This document shows, piece after piece, positions 56,623 to 64,000 of a DNA stretch of 64,000 nucleotides. This DNA comes from G963664225 sp964538065. Its GTDB lineage: Bacteria > Verrucomicrobiota > Verrucomicrobiia > Limisphaerales > UBA1319. Position numbers and translations under genes: made by a program. The notes under the pieces were generated by a model, which was not told where the DNA came from, made no database searches, and worked only from the letters and a program-made list of their open reading frames with translations. Location: contig CAZIDG010000004.1 in the NCBI GenBank assembly GCA_964538065.1, positions 33,434 through 97,433 of the forward strand, in the 5' to 3' direction. Each line of letters begins with the position of its first letter. The stretch's first letter is position 1.

Positions 56623-57270
56623 ATGAAGAGTATGAAAGGAGCAGTTGTTCTCACATCGCTTACCACGATGGCCAGTGCGCTTACCGCCCAAGCGATCATC
56701 TATCCTTTGCCTGGAACGGATGATCAACAATGGTATGCAAATGGAGATGTCACAGTCATGAAAATTTCCGTTTCGGCGGACTATGCGCCAGGAACGATAT
56801 TTGGCATTTATGACATTAGCGGATCAGGTTCCATGATCGAAATATTCGGGAGTAATACGCTAGAACCTTTTCCTCGAACTGTTGATGTTACATTCCAGAG
56901 CAATGGGGACATTTCGATCAATGGAACAGTGAGAGGAAATTTTGGTGCCTACACAACCACACCGCCCGAAGCCTATTTCGGCTTCTATCTGGACACCAAG
57001 GCATACAACAATAATATTTGGTATTCAGAATCCGACAAGAATTCGGACAAATTTGACCACATGCATACCACAGTAAATCCCGAACAGTACATTAATTATG
57101 AACTGGGTTGGGAAGACATTGTTGGGGGTGGGGATAAGGATTTCAATGACATAGTCATCCAATTGAGTAGTTCCCAATCCGAGCCTCAAGCTCCCGATGG
57201 CGGATCGACGGCGGCGTTGTTGGGTGGAGCGATGCTGGTGTTGGGAGGGTATCGCCGGCTGCGTCGTTAG
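56623..57270 (+). CDS. Exported DUF4114-like protein with VPDSG-type C-terminal sorting signal
   Basis: 215 aa from ATG 56623, six bases after a strong AAGGAG Shine-Dalgarno (56611-56616). In-frame ATGs at 56617 and 56632 are the alternatives. The signal peptide is MKGAVVLTSLTTMASALTAQ. The body contains the DUF4114 hallmark GWEDIVGGGDKDFNDIVIQ near residue 165. The C-terminus has the tripartite sorting form APDGGSTAALLGG, a hydrophobic helix and a basic end GYRRLRR, close to VPDSG-CTERM (family consensus VPDSGST). Such tails are processed by exosortase-type enzymes, placing the protein on the outer surface or in extracellular matrix. No exosortase is in the window. A terminator follows 30 bases after the stop, so it is monocistronic. 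Confidence 0.85.
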   Translation: MKSMKGAVVLTSLTTMASALTAQAIIYPLPGTDDQQWYANGDVTVMKISVSADYAPGTIFGIYDISGSGSMIEIFGSNTLEPFPRTVDVTFQSNGDISINGTVRGNFGAYTTTPPEAYFGFYLDTKAYNNNIWYSESDKNSDKFDHMHTTVNPEQYINYELGWEDIVGGGDKDFNDIVIQLSSSQSEPQAPDGGSTAALLGGAMLVLGGYRRLRR

Positions 57271-57298
57271 GCTTCGTTAGGATACTGTTCTTTCCAGA

Positions 57299-57337
57299 GA
57301 AGCAGAATGCCCAGGAAAAAGGCATTCTGCTTTCTTT
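57299..57337 (+). terminator. Intrinsic terminator after the VPDSG-type gene
   Basis: Eleven-base perfect stem AGCAGAATGCC (57301-57311) with GGCATTCTGCT (57321-57331), A-rich 9-base loop, and a T-rich tail TTCTTTTT. Confidence 0.9.
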
Positions 57338-57953
57338 TTAAAACCCATGCCGTGAGAAATACGGTTCACCCTCCCTGCTCGAAAAGGTATTTCTGAGGTG
57401 GGGACGATGAAGACTGGAAACATGTTTTTCCTTCTATTCAGCCAACAGATCCGTTGACTTGCGGCGGAAGCTTCGAGCGGCAGGTTAGATGGCTTTCCTA
57501 AACAAAATCGCGCTGCAACCCATAGACTGACTTGATGTTCCGCATTCTTCTTTTCACAGGGAACGCACATTTGTGTGAGTAGGCACCATTATTCATGAGT
57601 GCAGGCCAATCCGATGTGGCCAGGAATCTGATGGAGGATTGGCCGATTAGCGAATGTTCTTTGCCACCCCCGACTTCTCCTGAAAAAGGACCATGGCACA
57701 CCCCATGCTTTGGGCTCTGGCAGTTTGCAGAAAACAATCTGCCTGCCATCAGATTGGACGGAATATGGTGAAGAAAATGCAGTTCAGCGGGGGGCATGAA
57801 CCACTCTCCAACGGTTTTAAATGGTTCAATTGTAACTGGTTAAGTGTCGGTCATCACGAGTGCTCCGCCAAGGGTCACGCGTTCCATAACGCCGGCCTTT
57901 CTTCATCGGCCAGACCATCCCACATCCACAGCCGCAGTGTCTCGTCTTGGGCC
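57338..57953. other. Intergenic and leader region before the M6-like protease gene
   Basis: 616 bases. An open frame extends upstream from the protease start to 57693, but its translation shows no signal-peptide-like or conserved sequence before residue 88, so the region is treated as non-coding. No hairpin or RNA gene was recognised. Confidence 0.45.
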
Positions 57954-60900
57954 ATGCATGCCTTTGCATGGACGATCCTGTTGGCGCTATGGATGGTTCA
58001 ATCTGTCCAGGCAGCGCCGTTTTCCCAAAAGATCCAATTCAAACAGCCCAATGGTCTTGAGATCTTCCTCCTGGGCCAGGGAGATGATTTCCATGCGGTG
58101 TTTGAAACCCTGGATGGCTACACCGTGGTGTTTGATGAAGCGCGAAAGGGATATTGCTACGCCGCACCGACCGCCGATGGACAGGATTTGGTTTCGACCG
58201 GCGTGCTTGTGGGCAAGGTGTTGCCGAGCAAGATCAAGTTGGCCAAGCATTTGCGTGTGAGCCAAAAGGTGGCAACACAACGCGCCCAACTCAAGCGCCA
58301 GGAATGGGAAACCACGATGAAGATCAAGGAGCGCTGGAAGGCACTCAAAACCAGTTCACCGTTGATGGGTGCAGGCAGTGGCGAGACCGCTCTTTCTGAT
58401 TATGCGCTCATGGCCCCACCTTCCAAGACGACAACGGGAACCAAAGTCGGATTAACCCTCCTGATTGATTTTGATGACGATCCCGCCACGATTCCTCAGG
58501 CTGAGATCGTTAACTTTTGCAACGGAGACAGTTACAGCAATTACGGGAACAATGGTTCCGTAAAACAATATTTCAAGGATGTGTCCAACAACACCCTGAC
58601 TTACTCCAATGTCGTGACGGTCTATATCCGGATACCGAACACGTTGCATCCGAAGAGTTACTATAATGATACCACCAAGAGCTGCGGAACCCAGGGCAAC
58701 CTGTTGATCAAGGACGCCATAGCGATCCTCAAAGCCCTGCCTAATTATACAACCGAAATCCTGCCGGCTTTCAGTGCCTTGACAACCGATTCAAGCAAAC
58801 GCGTCGTGGCCTGCAACGTCTTCTATGCCGGTGGCAATGGCGGGGTCTGGTCCAAAGGACTTTGGCCGCATTCCTATGCGATGGTGTCGGCGGGGGCTCA
58901 GGAACTGTCCTCCGGTGGCATGCTTGTGTGGAATTACCAGCTTACCAACATTGGTTCTTCCCTGACGCTCGGAACCTTCTGCCATGAAAACGGGCACATG
59001 CTCTGCGGTTACCCCGACTTGTACGATTATGGTTACGACAGCAAGGGTGTGGGGTATTACTGCCTGATGGGCTATGGTGGTAGTGGCGGTAACCCTGGTC
59101 AGATCTGTGCCTATCTCAAGATCGCTTCAGGATGGGGGAGTGTGACGGACCTTACCTCCAATTCTGTGGTTAATGCCACCCTTTCGTCCACCGGGACTGG
59201 ATTCAATAAGTTTTACCGGTATCGCAAGCCGGGTTCGACCATTGAGTATTTCCTGCTGGAAAATCGCAATAAGTCCGGACGGGACACGATCCTGCCGGGC
59301 AGTGGTGTGGCGGTGTGGCACATCGATGAATACGGGAGCAACGATACCCAGAGCACGACCACCAACAGCACCCACGCCAATTATGAAGCCACGCTTGAGC
59401 AGGCGGATAATCTGGCGCATTTGCAGGCCAATTCGAACTATGGTGATGCCAAGGACTTTTATTACACAAACAATACGGCAACAGGGTTTGTGAATGAGTT
59501 CAGTGATGTCACGGGGCCTGGCGCCAGTTGGTGGGATGGCACCAAGTCGGGTTTGATGCTCTACAATTTCAGCGCGGCAGCCACGACCATGACCTTCAGT
59601 GTTGGGTTGTCTGCCCCGGTGGTGGTCAGTGAACCTGCCACTACGCCCGGTACAGAGAATACCATCGATTGGAGCGCTGGCGCCCTGGCGGGCAACTCGC
59701 TGACGGCGGCCACCTATCCGGTGCAATACTATGCCGAGTGTTCCACGAGCAGCAGTTTTACCTCGCCAGTCAATTCGGGTTGGACCACCAACCTGCAGTA
59801 CACCTTCACGGGTTTGACGGCTGGCCAGACCTACTATTACCGGGTCAAGGCCCAACGTTCCTATACGTTAAGCGCCTGGTCGTCCTCCACTCAATCGGCC
59901 CAGGAATCCTCGGGTTCTCCGGCGATCACGCTCAGTCCGGCGTCGTTGAGTTATGGCCAGATCCTTCCTGGGGCGACGAAGGATTTGACTTTTACGGTGC
60001 AGAACACTGGAGCGGGCACCTTGACGGGGAGCGCCACCGCAGCTTCGCCCTTTAGTGTTGTATCGGGCGGATCGTACAGTCTGACTGCAGGACAGAGCCA
60101 GGTGGTGACCATACGATTCAGTCCCACCACTTCGGGTACTTTTAGCGGAAGCGTGGTGTTTACGGGCGGTGTGGGATCGACCAATGCGGTCCAGGGCGTT
60201 GCCAACGCGATGCCAACCATCAGCACCATTGCCAACCAGACAATCAACGAGGATGGAACCACCGGCGCCATCAGTTTCACCGTGCAGGATGCTGAGACAG
60301 CGGCTGCGAGTTTGACGGTGAATGCGACCAGTTCGAACACGAGTCTGGTGCCCAACGCCAATGTGGTGCTGGGTGGCAGCGGCACGTCGCGGACTGTAAC
60401 CATAACACCTCTGGCAGACCAGAATGGTGTGACCACCATCACGTTGAGTGCGAACGATGGTGTGAATACGACAACGGCCACCTTCACGGTGACTGTCAAT
60501 GCGGTGAATGACATCCCGGCGTTTACCAAGGGGGCCAATGTCATGGTGGCGCAGACAACCAGCCGATCCGTTTTTAATGGTTGGGCGAGCGGGATTTCAG
60601 CCGGAGCGGCCAATGAATCGAGCCAGACGCTGACCTTTGTAATGAGCAGCGATCACCCGGAGTATTTTTCAGCTCAACCTGCCGTCGATTTTGCGGGGAA
60701 CTTGTCCTTTACCCCCAAACGCAAGGCTCGCGGTACGGCGTGCGTAAGCATCTATTTGACCGACAATGGTGGCACTTCCAACGGTGGGCAAAGCACAACG
60801 GCAACACAGACGTTCTATGTCACGATTGGAAAGAGCACCGATACCGATGGAGACGGCATACCTGATGACTATGAAGCACTGTTCGGGCTGAATCCGGCCC

Positions 60901-61217
60901 TGGCTGGCGATGCCGCACTGGACAGCGATGGCGATGGCTATACGAACCAGCAGGAATACCTGGCGGCCACGGATCCCCTTGATGGGAAGGATGTACCGGA
61001 AGTATCCAAGTTAAAGGTGGAGGGAGAGGATATTGGAGTCTGGTTCCCCAGTTCTCCTGGAAAACATTATCGGTTGGAGAGGCAGGATGGTTTTCCATCA
61101 GGAACGACCAACATCGTGGCAGATAATGTGTTAGGCACGGGTGAAGTCCTCAAGGTGGTGGATACCAAGGGCAGCTCTCGCAAGAAGTCTGTCTATCGAC
61201 TGGTGGTGCTGCCTTAG
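57954..61217 (+). CDS. Secreted M6-like (immune-inhibitor-A type) metalloprotease with multi-domain tail
   Basis: 1087 aa from ATG 57954, which begins a proper signal peptide (MHAFAWTILLALWMVQSVQA). The N-terminal pro-region is followed by an M6-type catalytic domain with zinc motif HENGH (344-348) in TFCHENGHMLCGYPDLYDYG. After about residue 560 come an FnIII-like domain (AGQTYYYRVKAQRSYTLSAW), an ASPM-SPD2-Hydin-like domain (ITLSPASLSYGQILPGATKD), a cadherin/BIG-like domain (ANQTINEDGTTGAISFTV), type-3 calcium-binding repeats (DTDGDGIPDDYEALFGLNP, DSDGDGYTNQQEYLAATDP) and a terminal module ending SVYRLVVLP. It should degrade extracellular proteins. The start is uncertain, because no strong ribosome site precedes it. 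Confidence 0.85.
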   Translation: MHAFAWTILLALWMVQSVQAAPFSQKIQFKQPNGLEIFLLGQGDDFHAVFETLDGYTVVFDEARKGYCYAAPTADGQDLVSTGVLVGKVLPSKIKLAKHLRVSQKVATQRAQLKRQEWETTMKIKERWKALKTSSPLMGAGSGETALSDYALMAPPSKTTTGTKVGLTLLIDFDDDPATIPQAEIVNFCNGDSYSNYGNNGSVKQYFKDVSNNTLTYSNVVTVYIRIPNTLHPKSYYNDTTKSCGTQGNLLIKDAIAILKALPNYTTEILPAFSALTTDSSKRVVACNVFYAGGNGGVWSKGLWPHSYAMVSAGAQELSSGGMLVWNYQLTNIGSSLTLGTFCHENGHMLCGYPDLYDYGYDSKGVGYYCLMGYGGSGGNPGQICAYLKIASGWGSVTDLTSNSVVNATLSSTGTGFNKFYRYRKPGSTIEYFLLENRNKSGRDTILPGSGVAVWHIDEYGSNDTQSTTTNSTHANYEATLEQADNLAHLQANSNYGDAKDFYYTNNTATGFVNEFSDVTGPGASWWDGTKSGLMLYNFSAAATTMTFSVGLSAPVVVSEPATTPGTENTIDWSAGALAGNSLTAATYPVQYYAECSTSSSFTSPVNSGWTTNLQYTFTGLTAGQTYYYRVKAQRSYTLSAWSSSTQSAQESSGSPAITLSPASLSYGQILPGATKDLTFTVQNTGAGTLTGSATAASPFSVVSGGSYSLTAGQSQVVTIRFSPTTSGTFSGSVVFTGGVGSTNAVQGVANAMPTISTIANQTINEDGTTGAISFTVQDAETAAASLTVNATSSNTSLVPNANVVLGGSGTSRTVTITPLADQNGVTTITLSANDGVNTTTATFTVTVNAVNDIPAFTKGANVMVAQTTSRSVFNGWASGISAGAANESSQTLTFVMSSDHPEYFSAQPAVDFAGNLSFTPKRKARGTACVSIYLTDNGGTSNGGQSTTATQTFYVTIGKSTDTDGDGIPDDYEALFGLNPALAGDAALDSDGDGYTNQQEYLAATDPLDGKDVPEVSKLKVEGEDIGVWFPSSPGKHYRLERQDGFPSGTTNIVADNVLGTGEVLKVVDTKGSSRKKSVYRLVVLP

Positions 61218-61315
61218 ACACAGCCGGATCATGATCATGATGTGGAACGCAAATTCCAGCAAACAAAGAAAAGTTTAAGTTTACTAACAGTTTTGACGAT
61301 ATAGGAGATGGGTTT

Positions 61316-62389
61316 ATGAAGAACCTTTGGCGGAAAACAGTACTGGCAGTGATCGGACTGGGATTGTGGTCTCAGATTGGAGGAGGCGTGGCTTTGGGAC
61401 AAACGGTCATGTCCAATCCCTCGGGATTTCAGACGATTACCTTGCTGGGAGCGTCAGACACGCTGGTGTCGCTGCCTTTTTTGAGGCCAGCGGCGGCCTC
61501 GGCGGTGGTGTCCACCGTGAGCAGTAATGTGCTTGAGTTGACCGGTTTGCCAGCGTGGGAGACGAACCAGTTCGTCTATCAGGCGGGTGTCCAGACCAAT
61601 TGTTATTTTGCGCTGTTCACAAGTGGTGGGATGGAGGGGCATTACTTCCCTGTAACCCAAAACACCACAAACCAAATCACCCTGGACGTGGGCGATTACA
61701 ACCTGAGCGGTGTGACTGCTGGGGATCGGGTGTCGATTCATCCCTACTGGACGATCAATACGCTCTTTGCAGATGGGAATGGTGTTCATGGGTCAGCCAG
61801 CGCTTTCTTCCGCAATACGGAAATCATGATACCCAATTTTAATCATGCGGGCATCAATCCCAGCGCTGCCAAGACATATTATTATTTGACCAATGCCAGT
61901 GGTGGCTCATGGCGTTTGTATGGGCAGAGCGGGGATCATGGTGATGATGTTTTGCTGCCCGACGTCTATTTGATCGTCAGGCACAATGTGGATGTGGACA
62001 CCACCTTGACGATTAGCGGCAAGGCCGTATGTTCCAAATGGGCGATTGGGCTATCCACCGCCGCAGGGAGCAAGGTTGATAATGTCATTGGTTTGCCAAG
62101 GCCTGATGATGTCACATTAAATGATTCCGGCTTGATATCGAGCGGGGCCTTTCAGCCCAGTACGAGCCGTTTTATACGGGCGGATGAATTGTTGGTGTTT
62201 GACAATACGGTGAAGCAGAAGAACAAATCCGCAGCGGCAACGTATTATTATTTCAATGGCATGTGGCAGAAATATCCACTCACAGCCGATGCCGGGGGGG
62301 ATCAACCTTTCAAGGCGGGTAATGGTGTCATTATTCGCAAGGCCAGGGGCGGAGCTGCCACGGTGTGGGTCAATACGCCGAATTACTAG
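61316..62389 (+). CDS. Exported TIGR02597-family protein
   Basis: 357 aa. A Shine-Dalgarno AGGAG lies about 8 bases before ATG 61316. The signal peptide is LAVIGLGLWSQIGGGVALGQ. The mature protein begins MSNPSGFQTITLLGASDTLV and runs through PYWTINTLFADGNGV, RADELLVFDNTV and the ending GVIIRKARGGAATVWVNTPN, the pattern of the TIGR02597 family that is known mainly from Verrucomicrobiota and related phyla. The function is unknown; the sequence is all-beta. It lies 98 bases after the M6-like gene and 23 bases before the PEP-CTERM gene, so it is probably cotranscribed with the latter. Confidence 0.82.
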   Translation: MKNLWRKTVLAVIGLGLWSQIGGGVALGQTVMSNPSGFQTITLLGASDTLVSLPFLRPAAASAVVSTVSSNVLELTGLPAWETNQFVYQAGVQTNCYFALFTSGGMEGHYFPVTQNTTNQITLDVGDYNLSGVTAGDRVSIHPYWTINTLFADGNGVHGSASAFFRNTEIMIPNFNHAGINPSAAKTYYYLTNASGGSWRLYGQSGDHGDDVLLPDVYLIVRHNVDVDTTLTISGKAVCSKWAIGLSTAAGSKVDNVIGLPRPDDVTLNDSGLISSGAFQPSTSRFIRADELLVFDNTVKQKNKSAAATYYYFNGMWQKYPLTADAGGDQPFKAGNGVIIRKARGGAATVWVNTPNY

Positions 62390-62412
62390 GGAACAACAAA
62401 CAAAAGAGAACC

Positions 62413-63027
62413 ATGAAAAAACTTTTAGGCTCAATGGCGATCGCGGCCGCAACATGCATGCCGGTGTTTGCCTCGGTGACGATCAATTTCGGTGCAATCG
62501 AACTGAGGGCTGATGGTGGCGCGTTGGTGAATTCTGGAGCGTTGGTTGTCATTGGAGTCAGCACGTTGAACGGCACTTTTGCTGCACCATCCCCAACATC
62601 CTTTTTTAGCGGGGATGATGTCGAGCTCTACCGTGGGTTTGTTACCCCGGCGGGCGAATTTCAGGGTACCTTAGCGGGGGCAGAACTTTCGAGCATTGCC
62701 AATTGGACGGTGGGGGATCCCCTGGCCATTTACTGGTACCCCACCTTGACAACAGCTTCGACTGCGCCTGGAGTAGGTGTGAGTTATGGAACTTTTCGCA
62801 CTGACTCGGTGCAAACCGGCAGCGACATCGCCTGGGTGACACCTGCAGACGGTTTTTCAGGGGGATTAAGTTTTGTGACGGCCAGTGTCGGAGGGGATAA
62901 TCCTAACGCCCTGGGATACGCCAGCAACCTGGTGGTGCCCGAGCCTTCGACGTATGCGGGGGCCTTTGGCGCGCTCTGCCTCGTGGGGGCCACGTGGTTC
63001 CGTCGTCGCAAAGCCGCGCATTCATAG
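62413..63027 (+). CDS. PEP-CTERM sorting-domain protein
   Basis: 204 aa from ATG 62413. The signal peptide is MKKLLGSMAIAAATCMPVFA. The body is a beta-rich domain of about 150 residues with no recognised motif. The C-terminus carries a canonical PEP-CTERM signal: VVPEPSTYAGAFGA, a hydrophobic helix and basic RRRKAAHS. The tail is normally cut by an exosortase and the protein delivered to the surface or to extracellular polysaccharide. It follows the TIGR02597-family gene by 23 bases; a terminator comes 34 bases after its stop. Confidence 0.92.
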   Translation: MKKLLGSMAIAAATCMPVFASVTINFGAIELRADGGALVNSGALVVIGVSTLNGTFAAPSPTSFFSGDDVELYRGFVTPAGEFQGTLAGAELSSIANWTVGDPLAIYWYPTLTTASTAPGVGVSYGTFRTDSVQTGSDIAWVTPADGFSGGLSFVTASVGGDNPNALGYASNLVVPEPSTYAGAFGALCLVGATWFRRRKAAHS

Positions 63028-63060
63028 TCTTCCATCCCTTTTCGAGATTAATCATTTGTT

Positions 63061-63096
63061 ACGCGCCGGGCACACAACCCGGCGTGTTTGGTTTTT
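63061..63096 (+). terminator. Intrinsic terminator after the PEP-CTERM gene
   Basis: Ten-base stem ACGCGCCGGG (63061-63070) with CCCGGCGTGT (63078-63087), one G-T wobble, 7-base loop, followed by TTGGTTTTT. Confidence 0.88.
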
Positions 63097-63149
63097 AGGG
63101 GGCATAGTTGGGGATTGAGGGGCGGGCCGGTTCACGATAGTGTGTGCTC

Positions 63150-63896
63150 ATGATGGGAGACGGCACAACACAGCGAACGGGTTCCGATGCCTGGTTTGTG
63201 ACCACACACTGGTCGGTGGTGCTCACGGCTCGGGAAGGAAACTCGACTCGCGCGGAGGATGCGCTGGAGGTGCTTTGCACGACCTATTGGTATCCGTTGT
63301 ATGCCTTTGCACGTCGACAGGGGAATTCATCTCAGGATGCCCAGGATCTGACTCAGGAGTTCTTCGCCAGGCTGTTGCGCAAGGATTGGCTTGAATCCGT
63401 GGCTCAGAACAAGGGCAGGTTCCGTACTTTTCTGCTTGTAGCCTTCAAACGCTTCCTGACCAACGAGTGGAAGCGACGCAATACATTGAAACGCGGCGGT
63501 GGCGCTCTGCATCTTTCCCTGAACGCGGACACTGCCGAAACACGGTATCATGAGGAGCCGGCCACCATTCAAGATGCCGAGCAAATCTATGAACGCAGGT
63601 GGGCGTTGACGCTTCTGGATCAAACCCTGGCCCGATTGCGCAAGGAATATGAGTCAGCAGGCAAGACACTACTTTTCGAGGCATTGAAACCCTGCCTTGT
63701 GGACCTGCCGGGGGAGCAATCCAGCCAGCAGATGGCCCAAGCCGCCGGTCTGAGCGATGGAGCCGCGCGTGTGGCGGTGCATCGGCTCCGGTGCCGGTAT
63801 CGGGAGATCTTTCGCGAGGAAATCGCCCAGACGGTGGCGCGTCCGGAAGAGATCGAGGACGAAATCAAACATCTCATGGCCGTGCTGGCGCGATGA
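63150..63896 (+). CDS. ECF-type RNA polymerase sigma factor
   Basis: 248 aa from ATG 63150 (ATG 63153 is equally possible). Sigma-70 region 2 is visible at about 35-110 (YWYPLYAFARRQGNSSQDAQ, DLTQEFFARLL, GRFRTFLLVAFKRFLTNEWK), then a linker, then a region-4-like helix-turn-helix (QQMAQAAGLSDGAARVAVHR, LRCRYREIFREEIA). It redirects RNA polymerase to a set of promoters. In Verrucomicrobiota and Planctomycetota such factors often sit directly before a serine/threonine kinase gene, and the first codons of a downstream gene are present here. There is no zinc-binding anti-sigma gene in view. Confidence 0.9.
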   Translation: MMGDGTTQRTGSDAWFVTTHWSVVLTAREGNSTRAEDALEVLCTTYWYPLYAFARRQGNSSQDAQDLTQEFFARLLRKDWLESVAQNKGRFRTFLLVAFKRFLTNEWKRRNTLKRGGGALHLSLNADTAETRYHEEPATIQDAEQIYERRWALTLLDQTLARLRKEYESAGKTLLFEALKPCLVDLPGEQSSQQMAQAAGLSDGAARVAVHRLRCRYREIFREEIAQTVARPEEIEDEIKHLMAVLAR

Positions 63897-63972
63897 GATA
63901 TGGAACTATCCTGCAGGGGAATCATTTTCCTTTCTCTGTAACAGCGGCGGGGAAATCTTGATGTAGTGGGTG

Positions 63973-64000
63973 ATGAGCGATCCAAAGACAGCGGGACAAT
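63973..64000 (+). CDS. Start of a further gene (partial; possibly a protein kinase)
   Basis: Only nine codons (MSDPKTAGQ) plus one base lie in the window, beginning 76 bases after the sigma factor stop. A Ser/Thr kinase is suggested purely by the usual gene order behind this type of sigma factor; nothing in the nine codons shows it. Confidence 0.25.

Noticed and set aside
57693..57953. Protease start at 57693 with an 87-residue N-terminal extension
   Set aside because: The extension has no conserved or signal-like sequence and would bury a good signal peptide that begins at 57954.

Overview
The window is a two-gap scaffold from a Gram-negative bacterium that is most likely a member of the Verrucomicrobiota. 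The evidence is: a pilus-like locus resembling Akkermansia Amuc_1100-1099-1098, exported proteins with PEP-CTERM and VPDSG-type C-terminal sorting signals, a TIGR02597-type protein, many secreted proteins ending in a short [YF]-[YF]-R-x-R-like tail, and an ECF sigma factor of the sort common in Verrucomicrobiota and Planctomycetota. Outer-membrane biogenesis genes (bamD, lptE) confirm a diderm envelope. No rRNA, tRNA, CRISPR array, insertion sequence or integrase was seen.

Layout. 1-4.6 kb (+): 3' end of an Amuc_1100-like gene, an Amuc_1099-like gene and an Amuc_1098-like secretin. Both 100-N gaps here are flanked by identical 55-bp ends, so they are unmerged contig overlaps; collapsing each restores one open reading frame. 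4.66-5.6 kb: a stand-alone 5'-3' exonuclease. 5.7-29.5 kb (+): five consecutive genes for large exported proteins, ending with two giant related proteins (about 2530 and 2960 aa) built from Calx-beta domains and delta-60 (beta-propeller-like) repeat arrays; a strong terminator follows at 29.5 kb.

29.6-34.1 kb (-): pgl and zwf (oxidative pentose phosphate entry), a TPMT-like methyltransferase, an AMMECR1 protein and a HAD hydrolase. 34.3-42.1 kb (+): two peroxiredoxins separated by a perfect-consensus sigma-70 promoter, a small Cys-rich membrane ORF, hsp20, lon, a LolA-like exported protein and a tail-specific protease; together these read as a stress and protein-quality-control neighbourhood. 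42.1-44.7 kb (-): a PilB/GspE assembly ATPase with a separate TPR plus GspE-N-domain partner, which could power the pilus-like system at the window start. 45.1-48.4 kb (-): bamD-lptE-lgt-rluD, an envelope biogenesis operon. 48.4-51.7 kb (-): a secreted GH2 glycosidase with an F5/8-type C domain. 51.8-56.1 kb (-): a two-gene unit of a TIR-AAA (STAND-like) protein and a membrane-spanning AAA protein with a large extracytoplasmic part; this is the best candidate for an undescribed signalling or defence system.

56.6-64 kb (+): a DUF4114/VPDSG-type surface protein, an M6-like metalloprotease, a TIGR02597-family protein, a PEP-CTERM protein, an ECF sigma factor and the first codons of a further gene. 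The overall picture is a cell that invests heavily in exported and surface proteins, carrying in the same stretch a secretin/pilus system, envelope lipoprotein machinery and periplasmic quality control.
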